Assembly: GCF_014203755.1 (NCBI RefSeq)
Contig: NZ_JACHJS010000001.1
Span: 4,836,001 to 4,900,000, forward strand
DNA length: 64,000 nucleotides
DNA from: Saccharothrix violaceirubra
Lineage (GTDB): Bacteria; Actinomycetota; Actinomycetes; Mycobacteriales; Pseudonocardiaceae
Direction of reading: 5' to 3'
The notes below the pieces were generated by a model. That model did no database searches. It was not told the DNA's origin and saw only the letters and a program-made list of their open reading frames with translations. Positions 8,947-17,435 of this stretch are shown here, in pieces (within the stretch, counting starts at the first letter, position 1; each line of letters opens with the position of its first letter). The position numbers and the translations under genes were made by a program.

Positions 8947-9596
8947 GAACCGTTCCCCTCTCGCAACCGTCGGGCGGGAACGCCCGCCCAGACCTCACCC
9001 GCGGGCACGTCGGTCAGCACGGCCGATCCCATGCCGATCACCGCGCCCGCGCCGATCGAAACACCTTCCCGCACCGCGGCGCCCTGGCCGAAGTAGGCGC
9101 TCTCCCCCACCGTCACCGCACCGCCCAACGAGGCACGGCCCGCGAAGGTGACGCCGTCGCCCACGACGTCGTCGTGCGTGATCAGCACGTGCGGCATGGC
9201 CACGACGTGCGCGCCCAACCGCAGCGGCGTGGTCACCACGGCACCGGCCAGCAACACCGTGCCGGCGCCGAGCACGGCACCGTCGGCCACGGACGCCGCC
9301 GGGTGGACCAGGGTCGCCCAGCGATCCTCCGACAGGCCGAGCCTGCGGGCGACCGCCAACCGGCCGAGCGGGCGGCGCGCGCTGGCGATGCACACCAGCA
9401 CGGCCGCGTCGGTCCGCTCGTGCACCAGTTCGGAACCGCCGAGCACGGGTACGCCGTCGAGGTCCGCGCCGTGGCGGGCCGGGTCGTCGTCCAGCGCTCC
9501 CACCGGCTTCCACTCGTCCGGTCGGAGCCGGGCCGCCGCGAGCACCTCGCGGGCGAGCCCTCCTCCGCCGACCAGCAGCAGCGGCCGTGGCGTCAT
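8943..9596 (-). CDS. NeuD/PglD-family sugar O/N-acyltransferase
   Basis: This 217-residue protein has an N-terminal Rossmann-like PglD_N domain (LLLVGGGGLAREVLAAA) and C-terminal hexapeptide repeats (VADGAVLGAGTVLLAGAVV, VGDGVTFAGRASLGG, ending VWAGVPARRL). Family members acetylate amino or hydroxyl groups of nucleotide-linked sugars with acetyl-CoA. AAGGGG before ATG 9596 fixes the start. It heads a run with the aminotransferase and the WbpD-like enzyme. Having two different acetyltransferases suggests a di-N-acylated or O-acetylated sugar in the repeat unit. Confidence 0.82.
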   Translation of the reverse strand: MTPRPLLLVGGGGLAREVLAAARLRPDEWKPVGALDDDPARHGADLDGVPVLGGSELVHERTDAAVLVCIASARRPLGRLAVARRLGLSEDRWATLVHPAASVADGAVLGAGTVLLAGAVVTTPLRLGAHVVAMPHVLITHDDVVGDGVTFAGRASLGGAVTVGESAYFGQGAAVREGVSIGAGAVIGMGSAVLTDVPAGEVWAGVPARRLREGNGS

Positions 9597-9623
9597 GCGG
9601 TCCCCTTCACTCGGAACAAAAGG

Positions 9624-9652
9624 CCGGCCGGGTCCAGTGTGGACCCGGCCGG
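9624..9652. terminator. Hairpin terminator after the DUF4082 protein gene
   Basis: A 13-bp perfect inverted repeat (CCGGCCGGGTCCA / TGGACCCGGCCGG, loop GTG) lies 6 bp beyond the stop of the giant gene and upstream of the NeuD-like gene. It should end minus-strand transcription from the large gene, separating the two units. Confidence 0.8.
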
Positions 9653-9658
9653 TCGGTC

Positions 9659-12600
9659 TCAGCTGGTCGAGAAGACCACGTCGACCCAGTAGTGGTTGCC
9701 CTGGTAACTGTTCGTCGGATAGCCAGGTCCGACGCTGTAGAGGCCGTTCCCGGCTCCCTCGACCGCGGCGGGCGAGGTCAACGGCGGCGACGTCACGGTG
9801 TTGTTCGCGAAGTAGCCGTGGTTGACCGAGTAGTGCCCGTTGGGCGCGGTGTACGACGCCACGTACGTGGTGTTCGCGGTCACCGCCAGCGGCGTGGCGA
9901 AGGTCAGGGTCTGCCAACCGGTGGCGCTCTCACCCGAGAACGTGCCGGTCTTCAACGCCTGGCCGTCGAGGTTCCAGATCGTGCCGGTGTGCGTGCCGGA
10001 GTTGCCGGTGCCCTTGTGGAACTTGACCCCGGTGACGAAGCCGCTCACCGACGGCGTGAACCGGACGCCCAGCTCGTAGGAGCCGGAGTCGTCGGCCGCC
10101 TCGACCGTGGGCACGGTCGCCGCGCTGAACAGCGAGCACGGGCACGTCTGGGTGGTCACCGTGGTGAACTTCCACTCCAGCGCCGACGTCATCAGGTTGC
10201 CGCCCAGGTCGGCCGCGAGCACGCGCACGTTGTACTGCGTGGCCGCGGTCAACGGCGCGTTCGACGTCCAGGTCAGCGTCATCTTGTCCGCCGACCTGGC
10301 GACCGAGCCGCCGATCCGGGCACCACCGCGGTCGGTGACGGTGAACTGGGTGTTCACCGGGTCGACCGCCTCGTCGAACGTCGCCGTGACCTGGGTGGTC
10401 CGCGAGACGTCCGTGGCGTCGGTCAGCGGGGTGTGGCCGGAGCTGACCGGCGGCGTGGTGTCCGCGCTGGGCGTGTAGACGACGTCGACCCAGTAGTTGT
10501 TGCCCTGGTGCGACATCTGCGGGAACCCGCCGCCCGGCTGGAACACGCCGTTGAGCGTGAGGTCGCTCGTCTTCGGCGCGGTGAGCGGCTCGGCGGTGAC
10601 CGCGGTCTTGTAGAAGTACTCGTGGTCGATCGCGTAGTGGCCGTTCGGCGCGTAGTAGGACGCGACGTACGTGGTGTTCGGCGCGACCGTCACGGGCGAA
10701 GCGAACGTGAGCGTCTGCCAGCCCGAGGCGGACTCGTTGACGAACGTGCCCGTCGCGATCGGCGTGCCGTTGGCCGTCCACAACGTGCCGGTGTGCGTGC
10801 CGATGTTGGTCGTGCCCTTGTAGAAGCGGATGCCGGTGATCTGGCCGCTCTGCTTGGGCACGAACCGCACACCCAGCTCGTACGCGCCGCCGTCGTCGGC
10901 CGCCGTGGTGGTCGGCACGGTCGCCGCGCTGAACAGCGTGCACGGGCACGCGGCGGTCGTCGTGGTGGTGAAGCTCCACTTGGCGGGCGCGCTCATCGCG
11001 TTGCCGTTGGCGTCCGCGAGCAGCGCGTCCACCGAGTACTTCGTGTTCGGCTTCAGCGGTGCCGACGGCGTCCACGTGACCGTCTTCTGGTCGGCGGACA
11101 GCGCGGCGTTGCCGGTGAGCTGCGCGCCACCCTGGTCGGTCACCGCGATCTGCGTGGCGGCCGGGTCCATGGGCTCGTTGAACGTGAACGTGACGGTGCC
11201 GTTGAGGCTCACGTTGGTCGCGTCGTCACCCGGCGTGCGGGAGACCAGCGCCGGCGGCGTGGTGTCACCGTTGAGGCCGTTGCGGTAGACCACGTCGACC
11301 CAGTAGTTGCCGCCGTTGTAGGACGCGGTCGGCATCTGGCCGCCCGTGCCGTACCGGTAGACGCCGTTGCCGCCGTCGACGCCGTTGCCCAGGGCGCGGA
11401 TCGCGCCGTAGGTGACGGTGCCGTTCGTGTCGAAGTAGCCCGGCGTGACCGCGTAGTGGCCCTTCGGCGCGTAGTACGACACGACGTAGGTGGTGTTCGC
11501 CTGGACGATCACCGGCGAGGAGAACGTCAGGGTCTGCCAGCCCGAGGCCGACTCGTTGACGAACGTGCCGGTGGCCAGCGGCAGGCCGGCGGCCGACCAC
11601 AGCGTGCCGGTGTGGGTGCCGGTGTTGCCCGGACCCTTGTAGAACCGGATGCCGAGGACCTCACCCTTGCCGTTGAAGCGGAACTTGGTGCCGACCTCGA
11701 CCGCGCTGTCGTCCGCGGCGCCCGCGGTCTCCGGCGTCTTGAAGTCGTCCCACACCGTGCACGGGCACGTCGCCGGCCGGTTGGCACCGGTCTTGAACGT
11801 CCAGTTGTACAGCGTGGCCTCGTTGCCCGCCGCGTCCTTGGCCTTCACCGCGGCGGTGTAGGTGGTGTTGGGTGCCAGCGTCGAGCCGGGCACGAACTTC
11901 ACGACCTTGTTGCTCTCGGCGAGCGAGGTCGTGCCCGTGACCGGGCCGCCGGGACCGGTGAGCGTGAAGACCGCCGAGCCCGGGTTGAGGGTCTCGTCGT
12001 ACTTCGCGGTCAGCGTGGGCGTGAGGCCGACGCTGCCGCCCGAGGCGAGCGGGTCGGTGGAGACCAGCTCGGGCGCCCGGGTGTCGGGACCGGGGTCGGA
12101 CGCCCACACCACGTCGACCCAGTAGTTGCTGTCCTGGGACGAGCGGTCCGGGAAGCCGGCGCCGGCGCGGAACACGCCGTTGGGTCCGTCGACGCCGGTC
12201 TGGAGACCGGTGAGCGGCTCCAGGTAGCGCGACGAGCGGCTGAAGTACTCGGTGTCGACGGAGAAGTGGCCCGTCGGCGACAGGTACGAGGCGATGTAGG
12301 TGGTGTTCGCCGTGACCGCGACCGGGATCGGGAAGGTCAGGGTCTGCCAGCCCGAGGTCGACTCGTTGACGAACGTGCCGGTCGCCAGGAGCAAGCCGTC
12401 CCTGTTCCACAGGGTGCCGGTGTGCGTGCCGGTGTTGCCCGGACCCTTGTAGAACCGGATGCCGCGGACGTAGCCGTCGGTGGCGGCACGCCACTTGACG
12501 CCCAGTTCCAGGGCACCGCTGTCGACGATCTCCGGCGTCTTCGGGGTGTCGTTGGTGGTGAACAGGCCGCACGGGCACGTGCGGGCGCTCACGCCCGGCG

Positions 12601-14479
12601 TCGCCGACACCGGCGAGGACAGGTTGAGCGAGTCGTCGACGGCGCGCACGCGCAACTGCGCGTTGCCCGACGCGGACGGGGTGTAGGTGTAGCTCCAGTT
12701 CGCCTGGCCCGCCTGCCACACGGCCGGGTGCCAGCGGTTGCCGCCGTCGGTGGACACCTCGACACCGGTCACGCGACCGGCGGCGTCGTTCACGGTGCCG
12801 CTGAACGTGTACGGTGCGCCGACCGTGGACAGCGCCGGCACCGAGTTGTAGGTCACGACCGGCGCGGTGTGGTCCGTCGTCGCGGTGGCCTGGACGAGGC
12901 CCGCCTGCAGCGTCGTGGCGGACACGCCCATGTCGGCGAGGAAGTTGACCGTCGCCTGCTTGATCCGGATGTCGGACGTGGGCGTGTTGGTCAGGAACGC
13001 GTGCTCGTCGTCGACGCCCCACGCCCACTGGACCGTGCCCGCGCCGAACACCAGCGAGCCGCTGGGGTGCCGGTAGTAGGTGATCGCGTGGGTCTTGGTG
13101 TCGGGCGTGTAGTAGTCGCCGTAGTTCTGGAGCACGTACGGGCCGTCGAGCATGGCGACCGTGGTGCGGGAGAACTGGCCGACGCCGGCGGGCTGGAAGC
13201 CGTTGTCCTCCACCGTGTTCCACTCGTAGCCCAGCGTGCCGGGCTCGAACTGGTAGGTGGTGCCGGCGGCCATGTTCTGCAACGACGTGTGCCGCCACAG
13301 CCGCATCTTGCCGTACTCGGCCGGGACCGCGAGCCGGTCGTCGCGCCGACCGTTGACCGTGAAGATGTTGCCCAGCAGGGCGTTCTCGGGCCGGCCGCCG
13401 TCCTCCGGCGGGCTCTTGCGCGGGTCGCGCCAGGTGCCCGTCCAGTCGTTCAGGTTGTCGTCCTGCGTGCCCTTGGTCTCCTTGAAGCAGGCGACGGTGC
13501 GCCAGTCGGTCTGGGAGGAGTCGATGCTCTTCTCCCACCGGGTCTTCCAGAAGATCTCGTTGCCGGTGAGGAACGCCAGGTGCACGCCGGCGTCGCGGGC
13601 GGCCTCGACGTTGGCGCGCTGCTCGTTCGACCAGTACTCGTCGTGGCCGACGGCCATGAAGACCTGGTGGTTCTTGATGAGGTGACCGCGTCGGGCGGAG
13701 TCGGCGTCGGTCGTGTAGCTCAGGTCGTACCCGTTGGCCTCGAGGAAGCGCAGCATCGGGTACTCGGCGTTGAAGATGAAGTTCTCGTCGCCGTCGCCGC
13801 CGGTGTACGGGCGGTTGTAGGAGACCTTGTACGCCTGGCCGCCCTGGCCGGGGCCGTCGCCGAAGTAGAGGCTGTTGCCGCCGTAGCGGTTGTAGGCGAC
13901 CCAGGTGGCGTCGGAGGTCTGGAAGAAGACCTTCGCGTGGCTCGTGTCGTCGCGGACGACGAACACGATCTCGTTCTTCAGGCCGTTGTCGGCGCGCGTG
14001 ACCCGGGCGTAGTAGATGCCCGAGACGGCGTCGGCCGGCACGTTCCAGGTGACCGAAGTGGACCAGTTGCCGCAGTCGATCAGTGCCGTGGGCACGTCGC
14101 GCAGGCACTGGGGCTGGTTCTGCGCGCCGTTGCGGGTCACGGACCCCATGAAGCGCGCGCCGACACCGGCGTACCAGCCGAGTCGGAAGATGTCGATCGT
14201 GTACGCCGTCGCGTCGGTGTTCATCTTGAACGCGACCTGGCCGCCGGGAGTGGTGCTGATGTCCGTCGTGTAACCGACGATCGAGTCGTCGCGGGAGGAG
14301 ACCTGCCAGTCGGGCGTACCCGGCTTGGTGTTCTCGCACGCGACCTTGTTCACGACGGGGGTGTCGCACGGAGCGGCCTCGGCGGTGGCGGCACTCAGCA
14401 CGACGAGCGGGGTGACCACACCGGTCACCAACAACACTGCGGACAGGGTCCTAAGGAGACGTCTTACCGGCGACGCCAT
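9659..14479 (-). CDS. Giant secreted protein: DMFase-beta-like domain plus four DUF4082 repeats
   Basis: This is a 1606-residue protein with a Sec signal peptide ending near AEAAP (about residue 36). Residues 40-545 resemble the C-terminal domain of N,N-dimethylformamidase beta subunit (LGWYAGVGARFMGSV, MAVGHDEYWS near 279, FLTGNEIFWKTRW). An Ig-like module (550-630) follows, then four DUF4082 modules at about 633-793, 904-1065, 1178-1335 and 1445-1605. Each opens with CPC and contains RFYKG, GTHTGTLW, GWQTLTF and a terminal NYWVDVV. Ig-like (Big_5/SbsA type) linkers (TRAPELVSTDP, TPPALVSRTPG, TPPVSSGHTPL) separate them. The N-domain may be an amidohydrolase-like enzyme or a lectin-like fold; DUF4082 modules are presumed carbohydrate-binding. 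A matching hairpin ends the transcript. Confidence 0.85.
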   Translation of the reverse strand: MASPVRRLLRTLSAVLLVTGVVTPLVVLSAATAEAAPCDTPVVNKVACENTKPGTPDWQVSSRDDSIVGYTTDISTTPGGQVAFKMNTDATAYTIDIFRLGWYAGVGARFMGSVTRNGAQNQPQCLRDVPTALIDCGNWSTSVTWNVPADAVSGIYYARVTRADNGLKNEIVFVVRDDTSHAKVFFQTSDATWVAYNRYGGNSLYFGDGPGQGGQAYKVSYNRPYTGGDGDENFIFNAEYPMLRFLEANGYDLSYTTDADSARRGHLIKNHQVFMAVGHDEYWSNEQRANVEAARDAGVHLAFLTGNEIFWKTRWEKSIDSSQTDWRTVACFKETKGTQDDNLNDWTGTWRDPRKSPPEDGGRPENALLGNIFTVNGRRDDRLAVPAEYGKMRLWRHTSLQNMAAGTTYQFEPGTLGYEWNTVEDNGFQPAGVGQFSRTTVAMLDGPYVLQNYGDYYTPDTKTHAITYYRHPSGSLVFGAGTVQWAWGVDDEHAFLTNTPTSDIRIKQATVNFLADMGVSATTLQAGLVQATATTDHTAPVVTYNSVPALSTVGAPYTFSGTVNDAAGRVTGVEVSTDGGNRWHPAVWQAGQANWSYTYTPSASGNAQLRVRAVDDSLNLSSPVSATPGVSARTCPCGLFTTNDTPKTPEIVDSGALELGVKWRAATDGYVRGIRFYKGPGNTGTHTGTLWNRDGLLLATGTFVNESTSGWQTLTFPIPVAVTANTTYIASYLSPTGHFSVDTEYFSRSSRYLEPLTGLQTGVDGPNGVFRAGAGFPDRSSQDSNYWVDVVWASDPGPDTRAPELVSTDPLASGGSVGLTPTLTAKYDETLNPGSAVFTLTGPGGPVTGTTSLAESNKVVKFVPGSTLAPNTTYTAAVKAKDAAGNEATLYNWTFKTGANRPATCPCTVWDDFKTPETAGAADDSAVEVGTKFRFNGKGEVLGIRFYKGPGNTGTHTGTLWSAAGLPLATGTFVNESASGWQTLTFSSPVIVQANTTYVVSYYAPKGHYAVTPGYFDTNGTVTYGAIRALGNGVDGGNGVYRYGTGGQMPTASYNGGNYWVDVVYRNGLNGDTTPPALVSRTPGDDATNVSLNGTVTFTFNEPMDPAATQIAVTDQGGAQLTGNAALSADQKTVTWTPSAPLKPNTKYSVDALLADANGNAMSAPAKWSFTTTTTAACPCTLFSAATVPTTTAADDGGAYELGVRFVPKQSGQITGIRFYKGTTNIGTHTGTLWTANGTPIATGTFVNESASGWQTLTFASPVTVAPNTTYVASYYAPNGHYAIDHEYFYKTAVTAEPLTAPKTSDLTLNGVFQPGGGFPQMSHQGNNYWVDVVYTPSADTTPPVSSGHTPLTDATDVSRTTQVTATFDEAVDPVNTQFTVTDRGGARIGGSVARSADKMTLTWTSNAPLTAATQYNVRVLAADLGGNLMTSALEWKFTTVTTQTCPCSLFSAATVPTVEAADDSGSYELGVRFTPSVSGFVTGVKFHKGTGNSGTHTGTIWNLDGQALKTGTFSGESATGWQTLTFATPLAVTANTTYVASYTAPNGHYSVNHGYFANNTVTSPPLTSPAAVEGAGNGLYSVGPGYPTNSYQGNHYWVDVVFSTS

Positions 14480-14506
14480 CGACCACTCAACTCCTCGAAC
14501 GCACTC

Positions 14507-14645
14507 AGTAGTGCGGTCGTCACTACTCCCCGTAGTGCAACCTCATGTGCTTCGTCAGTCGTGGCAGCAAGTCAAGCCGTTATCCCGAAGCACATCTCGA
14601 TTGGATGACAACTCATTGGATGCCCAGACAACTACTGTCCGTAGT
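14507..14645. promoter_or_regulatory. Repeated ACTAC-N5-GTAGT palindromes upstream of the giant gene
   Basis: Two inverted repeats of identical form occur: CACTAC-TCCCC-GTAGTG at 14521-14537 and ACTAC-TGTCC-GTAGT at 14631-14645. An extra half-site pairing AGTAGTG (14507-14513) with CACTACT (14521-14527) overlaps the first. They lie 28-166 bp before the start at 14479 and look like operators for a dimeric regulator. No regulator gene is adjacent. The rest of the 14480-14716 gap shows nothing else. Confidence 0.5.
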
Positions 14646-14716
14646 CGACACCGGGCACGACAAGACCCGGCGACCGGGCCCTGCCCCCGGCCGCCGGGTT
14701 CCCCCGCGCTCCGCGC

Positions 14717-15832
14717 CTAGCCGGTCGCGGCGGTCAACGCGGCCACGACCTCGTCCTGCTCCTCGTCGGTCAGGCCGACGAAGTGGGGCAGGAGGATGTG
14801 GTCGGCGGCCACGCGCTCGGTCACGGGCAGCGAGGGGTTCTTGTCGCCCGCGTGGTACACGGGCTCCAGGTGGCAGGCGGTGATGCGTCGCGTGGCGACA
14901 CCGCGCTGCGCCATGGCGGTCATGACTTCGATGCGCTCGTGCCCGACCAGGCGCACGAGGTAGGACTGGTAGACGTGCCCGAAGCCCTCGGGCTCGTACG
15001 GCAGCACCAGGGACGCGTTGTCCCGCAGCAGCTCGTCGTACCGGGCGGCCAGGGCACGGCGGGTCTTGACGACGTGGTCCAGCTTCGGCAGCTGCACCAC
15101 GCCGACCGCGGCCTGGATGTCGGTCATCTTGTAGTTGAAGCCGACCTCGTCGTAGCTCTCCGCGATGACGGCGGTCGTGGTGTGCCGGGCCAGCGTCGAG
15201 ATCGACGCCGCGTGCGCCCGCAGCGCCTTGAGCTTCGCCGCGACCTCGTCGCTGTCGGTGGTCACGACGCCGCCCTCACCCGTGGTGAGGATCTTGCGGG
15301 CGTCGAACGAGAACACCGTGATGTCGGAGATCGTGCCCAGCCGCACGCCGTCGATCGTCGCGCCGTACGCGGGCGCGGCGTCCTCGACGATCGGGATGCC
15401 GTGCTTCTCCGCGATGGCCCGCAGGGCGTGCAGGTCGGCCGGGAGGCCGATCTGGCTCGCGGGCATGATCGCCTTGGTGCGCGGCGTGATGAGCTGCTCG
15501 ACGTGCGCGGGGTCGATGTTGTACGTGCGCTCGTCGATGTCGGCGAACACCGGCGTGGCACCGGTGTAGCGGATCGAGTTCGGCGTGGCGATGAACGTGA
15601 ACGACGGGCAGATGACCTCGTCGCCCGCGCCGATCCCCAGCGCCGCCAGGGCCAGGTGCAGACCGGTCGTCGCGCTGTTCACGCTCACCGCGTGCTTCGC
15701 GCCGACCTGCTCGGCCACCAGCTCCTCGAACTTGGCCGCGCGCGGGCCGACCGACAGCCAGCCGGACAGCACGGCCGCCGCGGCGGCGTCCGCCTCCTCC
15801 TGGCCGACGTACAGGCGGGTGATGGGGATCAT
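14717..15832 (-). CDS. DegT/DnrJ/EryC1 sugar aminotransferase (second copy)
   Basis: This 371-residue PLP-dependent aminotransferase is distinct from the WbpE-like one. CPSFTFIATPNSI, EDAAPAYGA and VFSFDARKILTTGEGG (K180 forms the Schiff base) are diagnostic. Such enzymes aminate 3- or 4-keto nucleotide sugars; which one is not decidable here. AAGGAG 8 nt before ATG 15832 sets the start, which overlaps the stop of the upstream epimerase (ATGA). It is the last gene in the run dehydrogenase, RmlC-like, epimerase, aminotransferase. Confidence 0.85.
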   Translation of the reverse strand: MIPITRLYVGQEEADAAAAAVLSGWLSVGPRAAKFEELVAEQVGAKHAVSVNSATTGLHLALAALGIGAGDEVICPSFTFIATPNSIRYTGATPVFADIDERTYNIDPAHVEQLITPRTKAIMPASQIGLPADLHALRAIAEKHGIPIVEDAAPAYGATIDGVRLGTISDITVFSFDARKILTTGEGGVVTTDSDEVAAKLKALRAHAASISTLARHTTTAVIAESYDEVGFNYKMTDIQAAVGVVQLPKLDHVVKTRRALAARYDELLRDNASLVLPYEPEGFGHVYQSYLVRLVGHERIEVMTAMAQRGVATRRITACHLEPVYHAGDKNPSLPVTERVAADHILLPHFVGLTDEEQDEVVAALTAATG

Positions 15833-16836
15833 GCCGACGCTCCTTCGGACTTGGGCGCGATGTTCGGGTTGCCCTTGGCCGTCTCGACGCGCCACCACTC
15901 GACCAGCTCGCGGAGCCCGTCGTGCAGCGACACCGTGGACTCGAAGCCGAGCTTGGCCTTGGCGTTCGCGGTGCTCGCCAGGCGGCGCGGCACGGCGTTG
16001 ACCTTGCGCTCGGGACCGTGCTCCGGGCGCAGGTCGGTACGGCCCATGACCTCCAGCAGCGCGTCGGCGAGCTGCGCGAGGCTGGTCTCCGTACCCGAGG
16101 CGACGTTGAACACCTCGTCGGTGGCGTCGCTCTTGGCCGACAGCACGTTGGCACGCGCGATGTCGGTGATGTAGACGAAGTCCATGGTGGCGCTGCCGTC
16201 GCCCAGGATCAGCGGCGGGATGCCCTGGTCGATCCGCTCCATCCAGCGGACCAGGACCTCGGTGTAGACGCCGAAGACGTCCATGCGCGGGCCGTAGACG
16301 TTGAAGTAGCGCAGGGCCACGTAGTCCAGGCCGTACATCTCGTGGAAGCTGCGCAGCAGGCCCTCGTTGTAGACCTTGGCCGCGCCGTAGAGCGTGCGGT
16401 TGCCGTAGGAGTGGTGGTTCTCCTCGGTCGGGAACAGCTCGGCCAGGCCGTAGATCGACGCCGACGACGCGGCGACGACCTTGGAGACCTTCGCCTGGAC
16501 GGCCGCCTCCAGCACGTTGAACGTGCCGGTCGCGAGGACGTCGTGGGCGAGCCGGGGCTCCTCGGCGCACTGCGTGATCCGGATCGCGGCCTGGTGGAAC
16601 ACCAGGTCGACACCGTCCACGACGGACCGGACCAGTTCGACGTCGCGCAGGTCGCCCTCGACGAACTTGACCTTGCCGGCGTCCAGCGGACCGGCGAGGT
16701 TCTCCATCCGGCCGCGCACGAGGTTGTCGAGCACGACGATCTCGGACACGCCCTCGTCGAGGAGCTGGTCGGCGATGGTCGAGCCGATCAGGCCCGCACC
16801 GCCGGTGATCAGGACACGTGCGTCACGCAGGTTCAC
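15829..16836 (-). CDS. NAD-dependent nucleotide-sugar epimerase/dehydratase (extended SDR)
   Basis: This is a 335-residue extended short-chain dehydrogenase. The Rossmann motif TGGAGLIGS is near residues 11-19. SSASIYG and YGAAKVYNE provide the Ser and the YxxxK catalytic pair. RYFNVYGPRMD is the substrate-domain signature of UDP-sugar epimerases and dTDP-glucose dehydratases. It likely makes the 4-keto or 4-epimer intermediate for the aminotransferase directly downstream. The GTG start at 16836 overlaps the preceding stop as GTGA. Confidence 0.85.
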   Translation of the reverse strand: MNLRDARVLITGGAGLIGSTIADQLLDEGVSEIVVLDNLVRGRMENLAGPLDAGKVKFVEGDLRDVELVRSVVDGVDLVFHQAAIRITQCAEEPRLAHDVLATGTFNVLEAAVQAKVSKVVAASSASIYGLAELFPTEENHHSYGNRTLYGAAKVYNEGLLRSFHEMYGLDYVALRYFNVYGPRMDVFGVYTEVLVRWMERIDQGIPPLILGDGSATMDFVYITDIARANVLSAKSDATDEVFNVASGTETSLAQLADALLEVMGRTDLRPEHGPERKVNAVPRRLASTANAKAKLGFESTVSLHDGLRELVEWWRVETAKGNPNIAPKSEGASA

Positions 16837-17435
16837 GCTTGGGCTCCGTAGTGGAAGGCGGGGTTCTTCAGGTAGTCCGCGAGACTCGGGTTCGTGCTGT
16901 CCTTCGCGGACAGCGTCGGGTCCTCGATCGGCCACGGCACGTTCACGTCCGCGTCGTTCCACGCCAGCAGGCCCTCGGCCGCCGGGTTGTGGAAACCGGT
17001 CGTCTTGTACTGGACCTCGGCCACCTCGGACAGCACGGCGAAACCGTGCGCGAACTCGGGGCCCATCAGCAGCTGGGTGCGGTTGGTCGCGCTCAGCTCG
17101 ATGCCGAACCACTTCCCGAACGTCGGCGAGCCGACCCGGATGTCCACCACCACGTCCCAGATCGCGCCGACCGTGCAGCGCACGAGCCGGTGCTGCGGCG
17201 AAAGGCCGTTCTGGAAGTGGAAGCCGCGCAGCACGCCCTGACTCGACCGCGAGTGGTTGTCCTGGACGAAGTCCAGGTGCAGGCCGTGCTGTTCCCAGCG
17301 GCGCTTGCTGTAGGACTCGAAGAAGAAGCCGCGCTCGTCCTCGAACCATTCGGGCTGGACGACGAACACGCCTTCGAGCTCGGTCGGCGTGACCGTCATG
17401 TCCATGCCCTGCTTGGGGGCCGCTACCCCGGTCAT
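16833..17435 (-). CDS. RmlC-like dTDP-sugar 3,5-epimerase family cupin
   Basis: This 200-residue cupin is of the dTDP-4-dehydrorhamnose 3,5-epimerase family. GVFVVQPEWFEDERGFFFE, QDNHSRSSQGVLRGFHFQ (catalytic His in RGFH) and MGPEFAHGFAVLS match the family. However, the conserved Tyr-Tyr dyad of the usual YKxTxYYxP segment reads YKTTGFHNP here (about residues 142-150), so the catalytic Tyr acid is absent. It may be a monofunctional or non-canonical epimerase. No rmlA, rmlB or rmlD genes lie nearby. The ATG at 17435 overlaps the upstream stop (ATGA). Confidence 0.78.
   Translation of the reverse strand: MTGVAAPKQGMDMTVTPTELEGVFVVQPEWFEDERGFFFESYSKRRWEQHGLHLDFVQDNHSRSSQGVLRGFHFQNGLSPQHRLVRCTVGAIWDVVVDIRVGSPTFGKWFGIELSATNRTQLLMGPEFAHGFAVLSEVAEVQYKTTGFHNPAAEGLLAWNDADVNVPWPIEDPTLSAKDSTNPSLADYLKNPAFHYGAQA

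Noticed and set aside
9587..14608. A 1673-codon plus-strand open frame opposite the giant DUF4082 gene
   Set aside because: It mirrors the minus-strand gene in high-GC DNA, has Arg/Gly/Val-rich composition and no domain; the minus strand has a signal peptide, repeats and a terminator.
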